The notes: a model not told the origin generated them from the letters alone. Counted from the stretch's first letter, positions 35,968 to 45,324 are shown. The stretch: 63,508 bases of DNA from Acidobacteriota bacterium (GCA_039028635.1 JBCCHV010000039.1:1-63508), one strand, 5' to 3'. Translations and numbers: made by a program.

Positions 35968-36854
35968 GGATTCTCGAGTTGCTGTTCCACTGGCTCACCG
36001 ACCTGGAATCACAGCTCGACCGCCGACCGGCGACGGTGAGGGTGGTCGCCGACTTCGCCGATCATCCCTTGGTGACCATGCTCTGGGAGGACCGTCGCCT
36101 CTGCCTGTGTCATGCCTCGGAAGGCCCGCGGCTCCATCGCGTGCTGGCCGACGAGGTGGGAGTCGATCCGGAGTGGGTCCTCGGCCAGCTGCGCACCGGC
36201 GGTCCCGCCTGGGTCGACCGACTGGTGACCTCCGGGCGCTGCGACGCAGCCGCCCTCCGGCGCGCCCTCGGACTTCATGTCGCCCTCACCTTGACTCAGT
36301 CCGCCCGCCTCGCTCTCGACCATACGATGGTCTCCCTGGAGGTCGAGCATCAGCCTCACAGCCGCCGAACCGCCGCCTTCTCCTTCACCGGACTCGAGGT
36401 CTTGACTCTGGCGGCTCGCAGTACCCTCGAAGGGGTCGTGGAAGCCGGGCAGCCGCCCACCGGTTTCATCGCTCCGCTGATCAGTCAGCGCCGATCCCTG
36501 TGCTTCCTCGAGCTGCCGCGAGGACGCCTGAAGGCTCTCCCGTTGGCGGTCACGGACTGCCCCGACATGACCCTCCAAGAGGCTCTCGGCGCCTATCGCG
36601 AAGCGCGCGCCGCCATCGCGCCGGCGCCCCTCGAATCGACCGGCCTCACCCCGGAAGCGGCGATGATGCGACGCGCCAACCGGCGCGGCCTGGTGGTGTT
36701 CTACAACCCGCCCTACCTCACCACCGTCGAAACGGCGCGGCCCTCCGAGGCGGTCACCCTCCTGTCCCTCTACCTCAGCAAGCGGCCGGCCCAAGCCGGC
36801 CAGCCCCGCCAGGGGCTGGCACCGGAGCTCTTGAAAACCGCCGTCGGCGGGTAG
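35964..36854 (+). CDS. Hypothetical protein, 296 aa, coupled to the roadblock-like gene
   Basis: ATGA overlap with the roadblock-like gene. Cytoplasmic. N-terminal half reads VRVVADFADHPLVTMLWEDR and RLHRVLADEVGVDPEWVLGQ, a compact alpha/beta region; the middle has FSFTGLEVLTLAARSTLEGV, and the C-terminus FYNPPYLTTVETARPSEAVT. I do not recognise the family. Coupling suggests a complex with the small protein. Confidence 0.75.
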   Translation: MRILELLFHWLTDLESQLDRRPATVRVVADFADHPLVTMLWEDRRLCLCHASEGPRLHRVLADEVGVDPEWVLGQLRTGGPAWVDRLVTSGRCDAAALRRALGLHVALTLTQSARLALDHTMVSLEVEHQPHSRRTAAFSFTGLEVLTLAARSTLEGVVEAGQPPTGFIAPLISQRRSLCFLELPRGRLKALPLAVTDCPDMTLQEALGAYREARAAIAPAPLESTGLTPEAAMMRRANRRGLVVFYNPPYLTTVETARPSEAVTLLSLYLSKRPAQAGQPRQGLAPELLKTAVGG

Positions 36855-37128
36855 GACACCCAGCCCGGACGCTTCGGGCGCCGCAGCGAAGGACCCCGCC
36901 GGCAAACCGGAAGGAGCCGGCGAAGGAGCTCGCAGGGAATCCCGGAGTAGCGGTGTATCCGCTTGCGTACCAGCAGGAAAGCGGGCTCCCGACCGCAGAG
37001 CCTCCCGGGACTCCCCTTGCGTCTCCCAACGGGATTTGCTAAGTTATTGCCAATAATTGCTTTAACTCTACCGGCCACGAGGTCCGAGACCTCGCGGCTG
37101 GCAGGGTGTCTTGGAAGGACTTTTTTTC
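36855..37128. other. Intergenic region before the cytochrome operon
   Basis: A GCCCG/CGGGC hairpin soon after the stop at 36854 may end the previous operon. An AT-rich stretch at 37034-37068 is the only promoter-like part; no clear -35/-10 pair is seen. Confidence 0.35.
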
Positions 37129-38958
37129 GTGAGCCGAACGCCATGGGCCTGGCTGTGTGCCGCCCTGATGTCGCTGTGGGTTTTGCTGCTCGTCAGCAGC
37201 TCGACGATCTCCGCACCACGCGTCGACAGCGGCCCCGACCAGCCTGCCCCCTCTCCCCCTCCCGAAACCGCTGACGACGCGACGCTGAGCGCCGACGCCG
37301 AGCACGCGGCGCTGTTCTTGGAGAACCGCTTTCCGGCGGCGACCACCTGCGCCACCTGCCATCCGGACCACTACCGTGAGTGGTCCGTCTCGCCCCACGC
37401 CTACGCTCAGATGAGCCCGGTGTTCAACGCCATGCACGGCACCATCCTGAAGCGCACCAACGGCACCAATGGCGACTTCTGCATCCGCTGTCACACCCCC
37501 GTCGGCATGAATCTCGGCGAGCCCGAGTTCATGAGCAATCTCGACCGCCATCCGACCTCCCGGGAAGGCGTCACCTGCGTGGTTTGCCACCGCCTCAACA
37601 ACGCCTACGGCAAGCTCTCCGGCCGCCTCGCGATCGTCGAAGGGGATCTCTTCGACCCGGTTTACGGACCGAGCGGCAATGACGAGCTGGCGCGGGTCAT
37701 CGAGAGCGACGAGTTCCGCGTCAACACCGAGCGCGGCCGCGCCGGCCGCGCCATCCACACCCGCTCCGAGAAGTTCTTCCAGATTTCCACCTCTGGCCTG
37801 TGCGCCACCTGTCACGACGTCAATCTGGTCAACGGCTTCCGCCTCGAGGAAGCCTTCAGCGAGTTCAAGACCTCACCAGCGGCCCAGGAAGGTACCTCCT
37901 GCCAGGACTGCCACATGAGCACCGAGCCGGGCGTCGACTCGGGGTACGCCGAAGGGCCCGCGGCGATCGTCGGCGGCCGACCCACGGTGGCGCGCAAGCG
38001 GACCGATCACATGTTCATCGGGCCCGACTACTCGGTCGTCCACCCGGGGATCTTCCCGCACAACCCCAAGGCCTCGGAGCTCGCCACCCTGCGCGAGTGG
38101 CTGACCTTCGACCACGAGGCCGGCTGGGGAACGGACGCCTTCGAAGAAGAGCTTCCGGAAGGGTACGAGTTCCCCGACCGCTGGCGCTCCGCCGACGACC
38201 GCTATGACGCCCGCGACATCGTGAACGAGAATCTGGTGCTGCTCGCCGAGGCCAATGAAGAACGACTCAAGCTGCTGCGGGCCGGCTACCAGCTCGGTGA
38301 GGTGGTGATCGATCGCGCCGACGACAAGGGCATCGTGTTTCGCGTCGAGGTCAAGAACGGCACCAACGGGCACGGCGTGCCGACCGGATTCGACGCCGAG
38401 CGGTTGGTGTTTCTGCACACCTCTGTGCGCGACCGCGATGGTCGCGTGATTTTCGAATCCGGCGACCTCGATCCCAACGGCGACGTCCGCGACAGCCACT
38501 CGCTTTACGTCCACAACGGCGAGCTACCCCTCGATCGCCAGCTCTTCAGCCTGCAGTCGAAGTTCATCACCCGGATGGTGCGCGGCGGCGAGCGCGAGCA
38601 GGTGCTGGCGGTCAACTACTCGCCGGATCCGCTGCCCTTCCTGCGCCCCTCGACTTCGTCCACGATTCTGACCGGCCGACCGCGAGGGGCTCGCAAGCAC
38701 AAGCAGAACATCGAGCCCTTGGGTAGCCGCTGGGCCGAGTACCGAGTGCCCGCCAAGGCCCTCGACGGACGAGGGCCCTACCGTCTCGAAGTCGAGATCA
38801 AGGCCGGCATGATCCCCGTCAACCTGATCCACGAGATCAAGGACGTCGGATTCGACTACGGCCTGAGCGCCCGCGAGGTCGCCGAGCGCGTGGTCGACGG
38901 TCATCTGGTGCTGTGGAAGCACGAAGCCGCGATCGAGCTCGACCGCTCCGGCGGGTAG
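37129..38958 (+). CDS. Pentahaem c-type cytochrome, exported
   Basis: GTG at 37129, GGAAGGA upstream; 609 residues. An N-terminal hydrophobic segment (LCAALMSLWVLLLVSSS) anchors or exports it. Five CxxCH sites: CATCH, CIRCH, CVVCH, CATCH and CQDCH, all in the first 270 residues (NrfB/c554-type spacing). A beta-rich C-terminal domain with GVPTGFDAERLVFLH and SRWAEYRVPAKALDGRGPYR follows, with no further haem. First gene of an eleven-gene run; five bases separate it from the outer-membrane barrel gene. Probably a periplasmic electron carrier. Confidence 0.9.
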   Translation: MSRTPWAWLCAALMSLWVLLLVSSSTISAPRVDSGPDQPAPSPPPETADDATLSADAEHAALFLENRFPAATTCATCHPDHYREWSVSPHAYAQMSPVFNAMHGTILKRTNGTNGDFCIRCHTPVGMNLGEPEFMSNLDRHPTSREGVTCVVCHRLNNAYGKLSGRLAIVEGDLFDPVYGPSGNDELARVIESDEFRVNTERGRAGRAIHTRSEKFFQISTSGLCATCHDVNLVNGFRLEEAFSEFKTSPAAQEGTSCQDCHMSTEPGVDSGYAEGPAAIVGGRPTVARKRTDHMFIGPDYSVVHPGIFPHNPKASELATLREWLTFDHEAGWGTDAFEEELPEGYEFPDRWRSADDRYDARDIVNENLVLLAEANEERLKLLRAGYQLGEVVIDRADDKGIVFRVEVKNGTNGHGVPTGFDAERLVFLHTSVRDRDGRVIFESGDLDPNGDVRDSHSLYVHNGELPLDRQLFSLQSKFITRMVRGGEREQVLAVNYSPDPLPFLRPSTSSTILTGRPRGARKHKQNIEPLGSRWAEYRVPAKALDGRGPYRLEVEIKAGMIPVNLIHEIKDVGFDYGLSAREVAERVVDGHLVLWKHEAAIELDRSGG

Positions 38959-38963
38959 GCGTC

Positions 38964-40700
38964 GTGGCGCCGCGGCGATTGCTCCTCTTCGGACTCCTCT
39001 CGGGAGTCCTCCTGTGTCTGCCGACGCCATCGTCCGCCACCGAGAGTCGAGCCACCGCGGTTTCGGGAGTCGCGGACACCGGCGTTCTCGAAGACCGGTC
39101 GCCGGATCCGCCCGGCCAAGACCTGCCGCCGACGGGCCAGGATAAAGACCCGCAAGACTCGCCGCAGAGCGCCACGGCGAAGGACGATTCCGCCCCGCAC
39201 CACTCCGATCACGACCCCGCGGCTGAGCACGGAGGATTGCCAGCAGCGCACTCCGGCGAGGCGCACGCGAGCCATGATCAGGGCGACGCCGGCCACGGCG
39301 AGGATGAAAGTCACGGCGCAGGCCACGGCAAGCATGGCGGGCACAGCAGCCGCCTGACCGAAGAACGGATTCCGCTGCTGGTCGAGAACGTCCCGCAACG
39401 GCCGAAGCCGATTCTCGAGCTCGGCGAGCCGTTTCTCGGCTCGGGCACCCTGAAGCCCGGATTCCACCTGCCCACGGGAGCCGTCTGGCAGCCTTCGCTG
39501 CTGGTCTTCGGCACCCTTCGCACGGCCGTGCAGAGCTTCGAGAACGAGGTCGGACGGGTGAGTGAGCTGACCACCCGTCTGGACCTTTTCGCCAATCTCC
39601 AGCTCTCCGGAACGGAGCGCTTGGTGGTCGGTTTCCGGCCCTTCGATCGCAACGGCCGCTTCACCAATTACACCTTCGAATCGACCGTTCCCGGCGTTGA
39701 CGACGGCGAGTTCACGGACGAGCTCAACGGCGAAATCACCAGCCTGTTCTTCGAGGGCGACTTCGGCGAGATCTTTCCCAACCTGTCCCGCAACGACTTC
39801 TCCCCCACGGACGTCGGTTTTTCGGTCGGGCGCCAGCCGATGCTGTTCCAGGAAGGGCTGCTGATCAACGACGCCATCGACGGCCTCGGCATCACCCGCA
39901 ACACCCTGCAGCCGAAGAAGTCCTCGAACTTCCGCGCCACCTTCTTCTGGGGCTGGAACGAGGTCGGTCGACCCGGGCCGGCCGGCAACCGGGAAGACGA
40001 CCAGGCTCATCTTCTCGCCCTCTTGACCTCCGCCGACCTGCGCCGCTCGACCATCGATGCCGATCTCGTCTGGGTGCTCTCGGACGAGCGTCAGACCAAC
40101 CTCGGGGGATCTCCTCTGCGCACCGGAGGCGACCTGCTCGCCGGCGGTTTGAGCTTCGTGCAGCGCATCGGGGAGCTCAACACCTCCTTCCGCGTGCTCG
40201 GCTCCCTGGCCAACGACGAGACCGCCAGCAGCAGCGACGGCTTCCTGCTCTTCTCGGAGATCTCTCGCACCCCGCACCGCACCCACGACCTCCTCTACGT
40301 CAACGGCTTCGTGGCCCTCGACCGCTACACCTCGGCGGCCCGTGGACCGGCCGCCGGCGGTCCCTTGGGACGCGCCGGCATCAACTTCGCGGCGGTCGGC
40401 CTCGGGCGTTACGGCGCCGCCTTGTCGAGCCAAGCGGAAGATGTCGTCGGTGGTGCGGTGGGCTACCAGCGGTTCTTCGATCACACCCGCAAACAGCTCA
40501 TCGTCGAGCTCGGGGCACGCCTCGGCACCTCGTCCGACATCGCCGACGCCGTCGCTGCGACCGCCCGCTACCAGGCCGCTCTCATGCGCCGCTTCGTGCT
40601 CCGGACGGAGGTCTTCGCCGGCCTGCGCCGCGATCCCGGTCCCGCCGGCGACGATGAGGAGCTCTTCGGCGGGCGCTTCGAGGTCATCCTGAAGTTTTGA
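38964..40700 (+). CDS. Outer-membrane beta-barrel protein with histidine-rich linker
   Basis: 578 residues from a GTG at 38964. Signal peptide (LLLFGLLSGVLLCLPTPSSA). Residues about 75-130 contain twelve His, mixed with Asp, Glu and Gly (HGAGHGKHGGHSS): a likely metal-binding linker. The remainder alternates polar and apolar strands with aromatic girdles and ends in Phe (FEVILKF), the OMP C-terminal signature. It sits between two multihaem cytochrome genes, overlapping the second by four bases (TTGA), the arrangement expected of porin-cytochrome conduits. It does not show obvious MtrB sequence features. Confidence 0.8.
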   Translation: MAPRRLLLFGLLSGVLLCLPTPSSATESRATAVSGVADTGVLEDRSPDPPGQDLPPTGQDKDPQDSPQSATAKDDSAPHHSDHDPAAEHGGLPAAHSGEAHASHDQGDAGHGEDESHGAGHGKHGGHSSRLTEERIPLLVENVPQRPKPILELGEPFLGSGTLKPGFHLPTGAVWQPSLLVFGTLRTAVQSFENEVGRVSELTTRLDLFANLQLSGTERLVVGFRPFDRNGRFTNYTFESTVPGVDDGEFTDELNGEITSLFFEGDFGEIFPNLSRNDFSPTDVGFSVGRQPMLFQEGLLINDAIDGLGITRNTLQPKKSSNFRATFFWGWNEVGRPGPAGNREDDQAHLLALLTSADLRRSTIDADLVWVLSDERQTNLGGSPLRTGGDLLAGGLSFVQRIGELNTSFRVLGSLANDETASSSDGFLLFSEISRTPHRTHDLLYVNGFVALDRYTSAARGPAAGGPLGRAGINFAAVGLGRYGAALSSQAEDVVGGAVGYQRFFDHTRKQLIVELGARLGTSSDIADAVAATARYQAALMRRFVLRTEVFAGLRRDPGPAGDDEELFGGRFEVILKF

Positions 40701-42784
40701 TCGCTCGGCCCACGATCTCTGCGCTGGCTCGGCGGGCTCGCGCCCTGGCTCCTCTCGGGGCGATCGCCCTCGGGTTGATCGCCGTCGCCTGGGCGACCGC
40801 CGCCCAGACCGGTGGCAACCCGGACCTGCGGGCCTTCACCCGCGAGCCACCGGAGAAGATCGTCACCGCCGAAGCCTGCGGCGAGTGCCATATCTCCGAG
40901 CTCGAGGTCTGGAAGCGCACTCCGCACGCCACCGGCTTCAAGACGCTGCACCGCACCGAGGCGGCGGAAGCGATCGCCGCCAAGATGGGCTTTCGGCTGA
41001 TGAAACGCGACAGCCTGTGCATCGAGTGCCACTACACGCCGGAGTTTCGCGGTGAGCAGCTGCGCGCCGTTTCGGGCGTGTCTTGCGAGTCCTGCCACGG
41101 AGCCGGGCGGGACTGGATCGATCTCCACAACGACTATGGCAAGGGCTTCGACCACACCACCGAAACGCCGCAGCATCGCGAGCAGCGCATCGCCGCCAGC
41201 CGCGCGGCGGGCATGCGCCGGCCCACGGACCTCTACGGAGTAGCGGCGAGTTGCATGGGTTGCCACACGGTGCCGGACGAACGCCTGGTGAATGTCGGAG
41301 GCCACACCACCGGCAGCCCTGGCTTCGAGCTCGTCGAGTGGTCCCAGGGGGAGATTCGGCACAACTTCCTGCAGTCCTTCCTGACCGGTGACGGCACCGA
41401 GAATCGTCAGCACGATGACCCCGAGAAACGTCCCATGTACGTGCTCGGTCGCCTGGTCGATCTGGAGTTCACGCTGCGCGCCGCCGCCGAGGCCACTGAA
41501 CCCGGAACCTACTCCCGCGCCGTCGGACGACGCGCCAAGACCGCCACCGTCGAGCTGCGCAAAATCGCTCAGCAGGCGGAGATCGCCGAGATCGCCGACG
41601 CCCTCGAGATCGTCCGCGGCGTTCGGGTGGTACCGGACAACCGCGACGCCCTGTTGGCAGCGGCCGATGCGCTCGCCACGGTGGCAAAGCGCTTCGCCGC
41701 CGCCGACCAGGTGGCCGCCCAATCGGCGAGCCTCGATCCCCTGGTGCAGGGCCTGCCGATCGCTCTGCCGGAGCCGGAGCCCGCAGCCGTTGCCGCGACG
41801 GCCGCCACCGCCGCCGCTCCCGACGGCACGGCGGAAGCCGGCGATGCCGCGGGGGCGACGCCGGCGACTCGGGTGGTGCGCGCCGGGCGACCGGCCGTGG
41901 GCGATGTCAAGCGACGCATTCGACCGGCGAGCCGTCACCAGACCCTCGGCCCCGGAGCCTGCAGCGGCTGTCATCAGGAAGCCAACGACTGGTGGGCTCG
42001 GGACGCCCATTTCAGCTCTGCCGAGCCCTTCTTCAGCCGCTCGCCGCAGGCGGTGAGGATCGCGACCCTCTACGGCGTCCCGCGCGAGCAGATGGTCACC
42101 GGCCGCCACCTCTGCATGAACTGCCACGGCACGGTGGTTTCCGGCAGCGAGGCCTTCGAGGTCTTCGACGGCGCGAGCTGCGAGAGCTGCCACGGCGCCG
42201 CCGCCGACTACCTGGAGATTCATCGCGAGGGTGACAAGGCGCAGGGCGTCAACCGGCCGGGCTACCGCAAGGCCCTGGCGGCCGGCATGGTGGAGCTCAA
42301 GAAGCTGCCGGTGCGGGCACAAACCTGCACTAGCTGCCACTACATCACGGACCGGCGCTTGATCTCCTCGGGCCATCCCTCGGGGCAGGACTTCGATTAC
42401 GTCGCCGGCATGGCCAAGGTGAAGCACTGGCCAACCGCCGATCCCGGCGCCGGCACCCTGCGCTCCGCCTTTGGAACGGTGGTGGCAGCCCGCGGGGCGG
42501 TGCCCGATGTTCCCCTCGGCGAGCTGCCGGAGACCGCCGAAGTGGCGGTGGCCGCCGCCAGCGCCGGCGCAACGCCCGGCCGGAGCTGGAACCGCGCCCG
42601 GCCGGCGAGCCGGACGGTGCGTGGCGGGCGCACGCCGGTCGCCAGCCTGCGCCGGCCCGGCGCTGCCCCGGTCGAGCTACCACCCTTCCCCGAAATCGAC
42701 GCCGCGACTCCGATCGAAGAGTCTCTCTTGCTTCTCAAGGAACGCCTCGAGCAGGTCTACGAGGCCGTGCGCGGCGAGCGCTGA
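40697..42784 (+). CDS. Octahaem c-type cytochrome, duplicated c554-like module
   Basis: 695 residues. TTG start overlapping the barrel gene's stop. N-terminal signal anchor (LGAIALGLIAVAWATAAQT). Eight CxxCH: CGECH, CIECH, CESCH, CMGCH in the first half; CSGCH, CMNCH, CESCH, CTSCH in the second. The halves match in order and spacing, including VSCESCHGA versus ASCESCHGA, so this is an internal duplication separated by a long helical Ala/Pro-rich linker. The C-terminal Ala/Pro/Arg tail (SWNRARPASRTVRGGRTPV) is unusual. Periplasmic electron wire. Confidence 0.92.
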   Translation: MIARPTISALARRARALAPLGAIALGLIAVAWATAAQTGGNPDLRAFTREPPEKIVTAEACGECHISELEVWKRTPHATGFKTLHRTEAAEAIAAKMGFRLMKRDSLCIECHYTPEFRGEQLRAVSGVSCESCHGAGRDWIDLHNDYGKGFDHTTETPQHREQRIAASRAAGMRRPTDLYGVAASCMGCHTVPDERLVNVGGHTTGSPGFELVEWSQGEIRHNFLQSFLTGDGTENRQHDDPEKRPMYVLGRLVDLEFTLRAAAEATEPGTYSRAVGRRAKTATVELRKIAQQAEIAEIADALEIVRGVRVVPDNRDALLAAADALATVAKRFAAADQVAAQSASLDPLVQGLPIALPEPEPAAVAATAATAAAPDGTAEAGDAAGATPATRVVRAGRPAVGDVKRRIRPASRHQTLGPGACSGCHQEANDWWARDAHFSSAEPFFSRSPQAVRIATLYGVPREQMVTGRHLCMNCHGTVVSGSEAFEVFDGASCESCHGAAADYLEIHREGDKAQGVNRPGYRKALAAGMVELKKLPVRAQTCTSCHYITDRRLISSGHPSGQDFDYVAGMAKVKHWPTADPGAGTLRSAFGTVVAARGAVPDVPLGELPETAEVAVAAASAGATPGRSWNRARPASRTVRGGRTPVASLRRPGAAPVELPPFPEIDAATPIEESLLLLKERLEQVYEAVRGER

Positions 42785-42826
42785 GCCCTTGTTTGCCCGC
42801 CAACCCTCACGGAGCTGCTCACCAGC

Positions 42827-44494
42827 ATGACCGAATTCGAGCCCCCACCCGACATGCCGCCTCAGGACCTCGGCAAGACGATGCTCAAGCGCATCGAGCA
42901 GTACCGGGACCGCTGGACCTCGAGCGGAGCCAGCAGCGGTCTGCTGGTGCTCTCGGACAAGCTCTCGCCGGCTCAGTTGCGCCAGTTCGAGATCTTCGCC
43001 GACTACGACGACGCCTTTCTCGAACGCATCAGCCCGGACGTCTCCGTCGCCTCCTGGCGCCAGGGCTCGGTGTTGTTCGAGGCCGGCACCTACATCGACC
43101 TCGCCTTCTTCGTCCTCGAGGGCCGGGTTCAGGTGGCGGTCGAAGAGCTCGCCGCCGGCGCCTCCCAATCGCTCCCGATCTTCGACCTCACCCGCACCGT
43201 GATCAGCGAGCAGCTGCCACCGCTGGCGATGGAGGGCACAATGGCCCGGCCCGCCGGCGAGCCCGAAGCCAAGAACGACGTCACCCGCGAGATCACCTTT
43301 CTCTCGGGCATGGACTTCGACTTGCCGACCGGGTCCGGTGCCCTGCTCGGCGCTGGCGAGCTGTTCGGCGAGATCGGCGCGATGAGCGGCTGGCCGCAAT
43401 CGGTGACGGCGCGCTGCGCCAGCGACTGCCGCCTGCTGCAAATTCGGGTTCCGGCGCTGCGCCTGATGAAGCGCAAGTCGCGCGCCTTGGCGGAACGCCT
43501 CGACCGCCTCTATCGCGAGCGCTCCCTGGCCAGCCAGCTCCAGACCACACCGCTGTTCCGGGACTGCAGCCGCAGCTTCCTGGACCAGTTGCGAGAAGCC
43601 GTCGAGCTGGTGTCCCTCGACCCCGGCGAAGGGCTGTTGCGCCAAGGGGATGCGGTCGACGCTCTCTACCTGGTGCGCTCCGGGTTTCTGCGCTTGAGTC
43701 AGCGCCTCGGCGAAGGCGACATCGTCGTCTCCTATCTTTCCAAGGGCATGACCCTGGGAGAGGTCGAGCTCCTCACCTTCGGACTCGAGAGCTGGGAAGT
43801 GTCGGCCTCGTCGGTGGAGTATGCCGAGCTCGTCAAGGTGCCGCGGGCGACCTTCGACGAGCTGGTGACCTCCTATCCGGGCCTCCGCGACCAGCTCTGG
43901 CAGAGCGCCACCGAACGCATCAAGGAAGCTGGCCGGGCGCGGCGCAACATCGGCCGCTCGTCCTTCACCGAAGCGGCCCTCGACAGTGGCCTGGTGCAAG
44001 GCAGCAGCATCCTGGTCATCGACCTCGAGTCCTGCACCCGCTGTGACGACTGCGTGCGGGCCTGCGCCGAGACCCACCAGGGTCGACCGCGATTCGTGCG
44101 CGAGGGCAACAAGCAGAAAAATCTGCTGATCGCCCGCTCTTGCTACCACTGCCGCGATCCGGTCTGCCTGATCGGCTGCCCGACGGGGGCCATCCATCGG
44201 GCCGGCGTCGGCGACGTGGTGGCGATCGAGGATCCGCTCTGCATCGGCTGCTCGACCTGCGCCCGCAACTGCCCCTACGACGCCATCGTGATGCACGAAA
44301 CCGGCGAGACCTGGCCCGAGGACATGGTTCCCACGGGACTGCGCGGTAGGCCGCGCGACGTCGCCAGCAAGTGCGACCTCTGCATCGAGACCGGCCATGA
44401 CCCGGCCTGCGTCAGCAACTGCCCCCAGGGTTGTGCCTTTCGCGTCGGCTCTCTCCAGGAGATCGAGGCGCTGCTGGTGGAGGACGACTCGTGA
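42827..44494 (+). CDS. Two cyclic-nucleotide-binding domains fused to a four-cluster ferredoxin
   Basis: 555 residues, cytoplasmic, no DNA-binding HTH. Domain 1 (about residues 60-215) is CRP-like with LFEAGTYIDLAFFVLEGRVQ and GELFGEIGAMSG; an insertion of about 60 residues splits its beta roll. Domain 2 (about 238-365) has LRQGDAVDALYLVRSGFLRL and MTLGEVELLTFG. The C-terminal 150 residues carry four Cys sets: CTRCDDCVRAC, CYHCRDPVCLIGCP, CIGCSTCARNCP, CDLCIETGHDPACVSNCP, the DmsB/NrfC pattern for four [4Fe-4S] clusters. The next gene encodes a membrane cytochrome; the pair resembles the electron-transfer half of a quinol oxidoreductase whose activity may be set by cAMP or cGMP. Confidence 0.9.
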   Translation: MTEFEPPPDMPPQDLGKTMLKRIEQYRDRWTSSGASSGLLVLSDKLSPAQLRQFEIFADYDDAFLERISPDVSVASWRQGSVLFEAGTYIDLAFFVLEGRVQVAVEELAAGASQSLPIFDLTRTVISEQLPPLAMEGTMARPAGEPEAKNDVTREITFLSGMDFDLPTGSGALLGAGELFGEIGAMSGWPQSVTARCASDCRLLQIRVPALRLMKRKSRALAERLDRLYRERSLASQLQTTPLFRDCSRSFLDQLREAVELVSLDPGEGLLRQGDAVDALYLVRSGFLRLSQRLGEGDIVVSYLSKGMTLGEVELLTFGLESWEVSASSVEYAELVKVPRATFDELVTSYPGLRDQLWQSATERIKEAGRARRNIGRSSFTEAALDSGLVQGSSILVIDLESCTRCDDCVRACAETHQGRPRFVREGNKQKNLLIARSCYHCRDPVCLIGCPTGAIHRAGVGDVVAIEDPLCIGCSTCARNCPYDAIVMHETGETWPEDMVPTGLRGRPRDVASKCDLCIETGHDPACVSNCPQGCAFRVGSLQEIEALLVEDDS

Positions 44495-45324
44495 CGCCGC
44501 GCCAAAGGCGCCAGGCGCTCGCCCGGCGCTGGCGTCGTGCCTTCGTGGTCGCCACCGCGATCTGCCTGGCGGCCTACGCCGTCAACGCCCTCTTCTTCGA
44601 GCTCAGCCCGGCCAACGTTTGGGGCTTGACCTACGGCATCGCGGCGGCGGTCTTGCTGGTCGCCACCGCCCTCTATTCGGCTCGCCGGCGCTTTCCGCGC
44701 TCGGTTTCCCGCTGGCGCCTCGGCAGCGCCCGCGCCTGGCTCTATGGCCACCTGTATGGCGGCACCCTCTTTCTCCTCTTGATGCTGATGCACAGCGGCT
44801 TTTCCGTCCCCGGTGGCGCCGTCACCTGGTGGCTCTGGGCGCTCAGTCTGTGGACCGTGGCCAGCGGCCTGGTCGGGCTGGCCCTGCAGCAGTGGATACC
44901 GCGAGTTCTGGGCTCAGGCCTCGAGGTCGAGGCTCTCTACGAGCGCATCCCCGATCTGGTGGCCGATCTCCGCGCCCGCGCCGATCACCTCGCCGCCGAG
45001 TGCGCCGAGCCGATCCAGGCCCTCTACGGGCAGCGCTTGGCTCCCGCCCTGGCCGGCCCGCAACCGCGGTTGCGCTACTACCTCGACATCACTGGCGGCC
45101 GGCGCGGCGCCTTGCGCGAGCTGGATCTTCTCCACCGTCTCTTGCCGCCGGACGAGCAAGACAAGCTCGCCGAGCTCACCGAGATGTACCGCACCAAGCT
45201 CCAGCTCGACGCTCAGTACACCCTGCAGAAGGGACTGCGCGGCTGGCTTTGGCTGCACGTACCGGTCTCCCTGGTGGTGTTGATCCTGCTGGTCATCCAC
45301 GTGATTGCGGTTTGGTACTACTGA
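44491..45324 (+). CDS. Membrane protein, probable dihaem b cytochrome (two H-x13-H pairs)
   Basis: 277 residues from a GTG overlapping the ferredoxin gene. About five membrane helices: roughly 17-35, 45-62, 86-105, 112-130, 255-275. His87 and His101 lie in one helix and His256 and His270 in another, each pair 14 positions apart, exactly the spacing for two stacked b haems between two helices as in bc1, ferric-reductase and similar proteins. A soluble loop of about 115 residues (141-254) separates the pairs. No NrfD-type sequence. Probably takes electrons from, or gives them to, the quinone pool. Confidence 0.75.
   Translation: MTPRQRRQALARRWRRAFVVATAICLAAYAVNALFFELSPANVWGLTYGIAAAVLLVATALYSARRRFPRSVSRWRLGSARAWLYGHLYGGTLFLLLMLMHSGFSVPGGAVTWWLWALSLWTVASGLVGLALQQWIPRVLGSGLEVEALYERIPDLVADLRARADHLAAECAEPIQALYGQRLAPALAGPQPRLRYYLDITGGRRGALRELDLLHRLLPPDEQDKLAELTEMYRTKLQLDAQYTLQKGLRGWLWLHVPVSLVVLILLVIHVIAVWYY

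Noticed and set aside
40568-42427. 619-codon minus-strand frame opposite the octahaem cytochrome
   Set aside because: Low-complexity translation; the plus strand carries eight CxxCH sites.
42827-44494. Calling the cNMP-ferredoxin protein a CRP/FNR transcription factor
   Set aside because: There is no helix-turn-helix; the C-terminus is a four-cluster ferredoxin.
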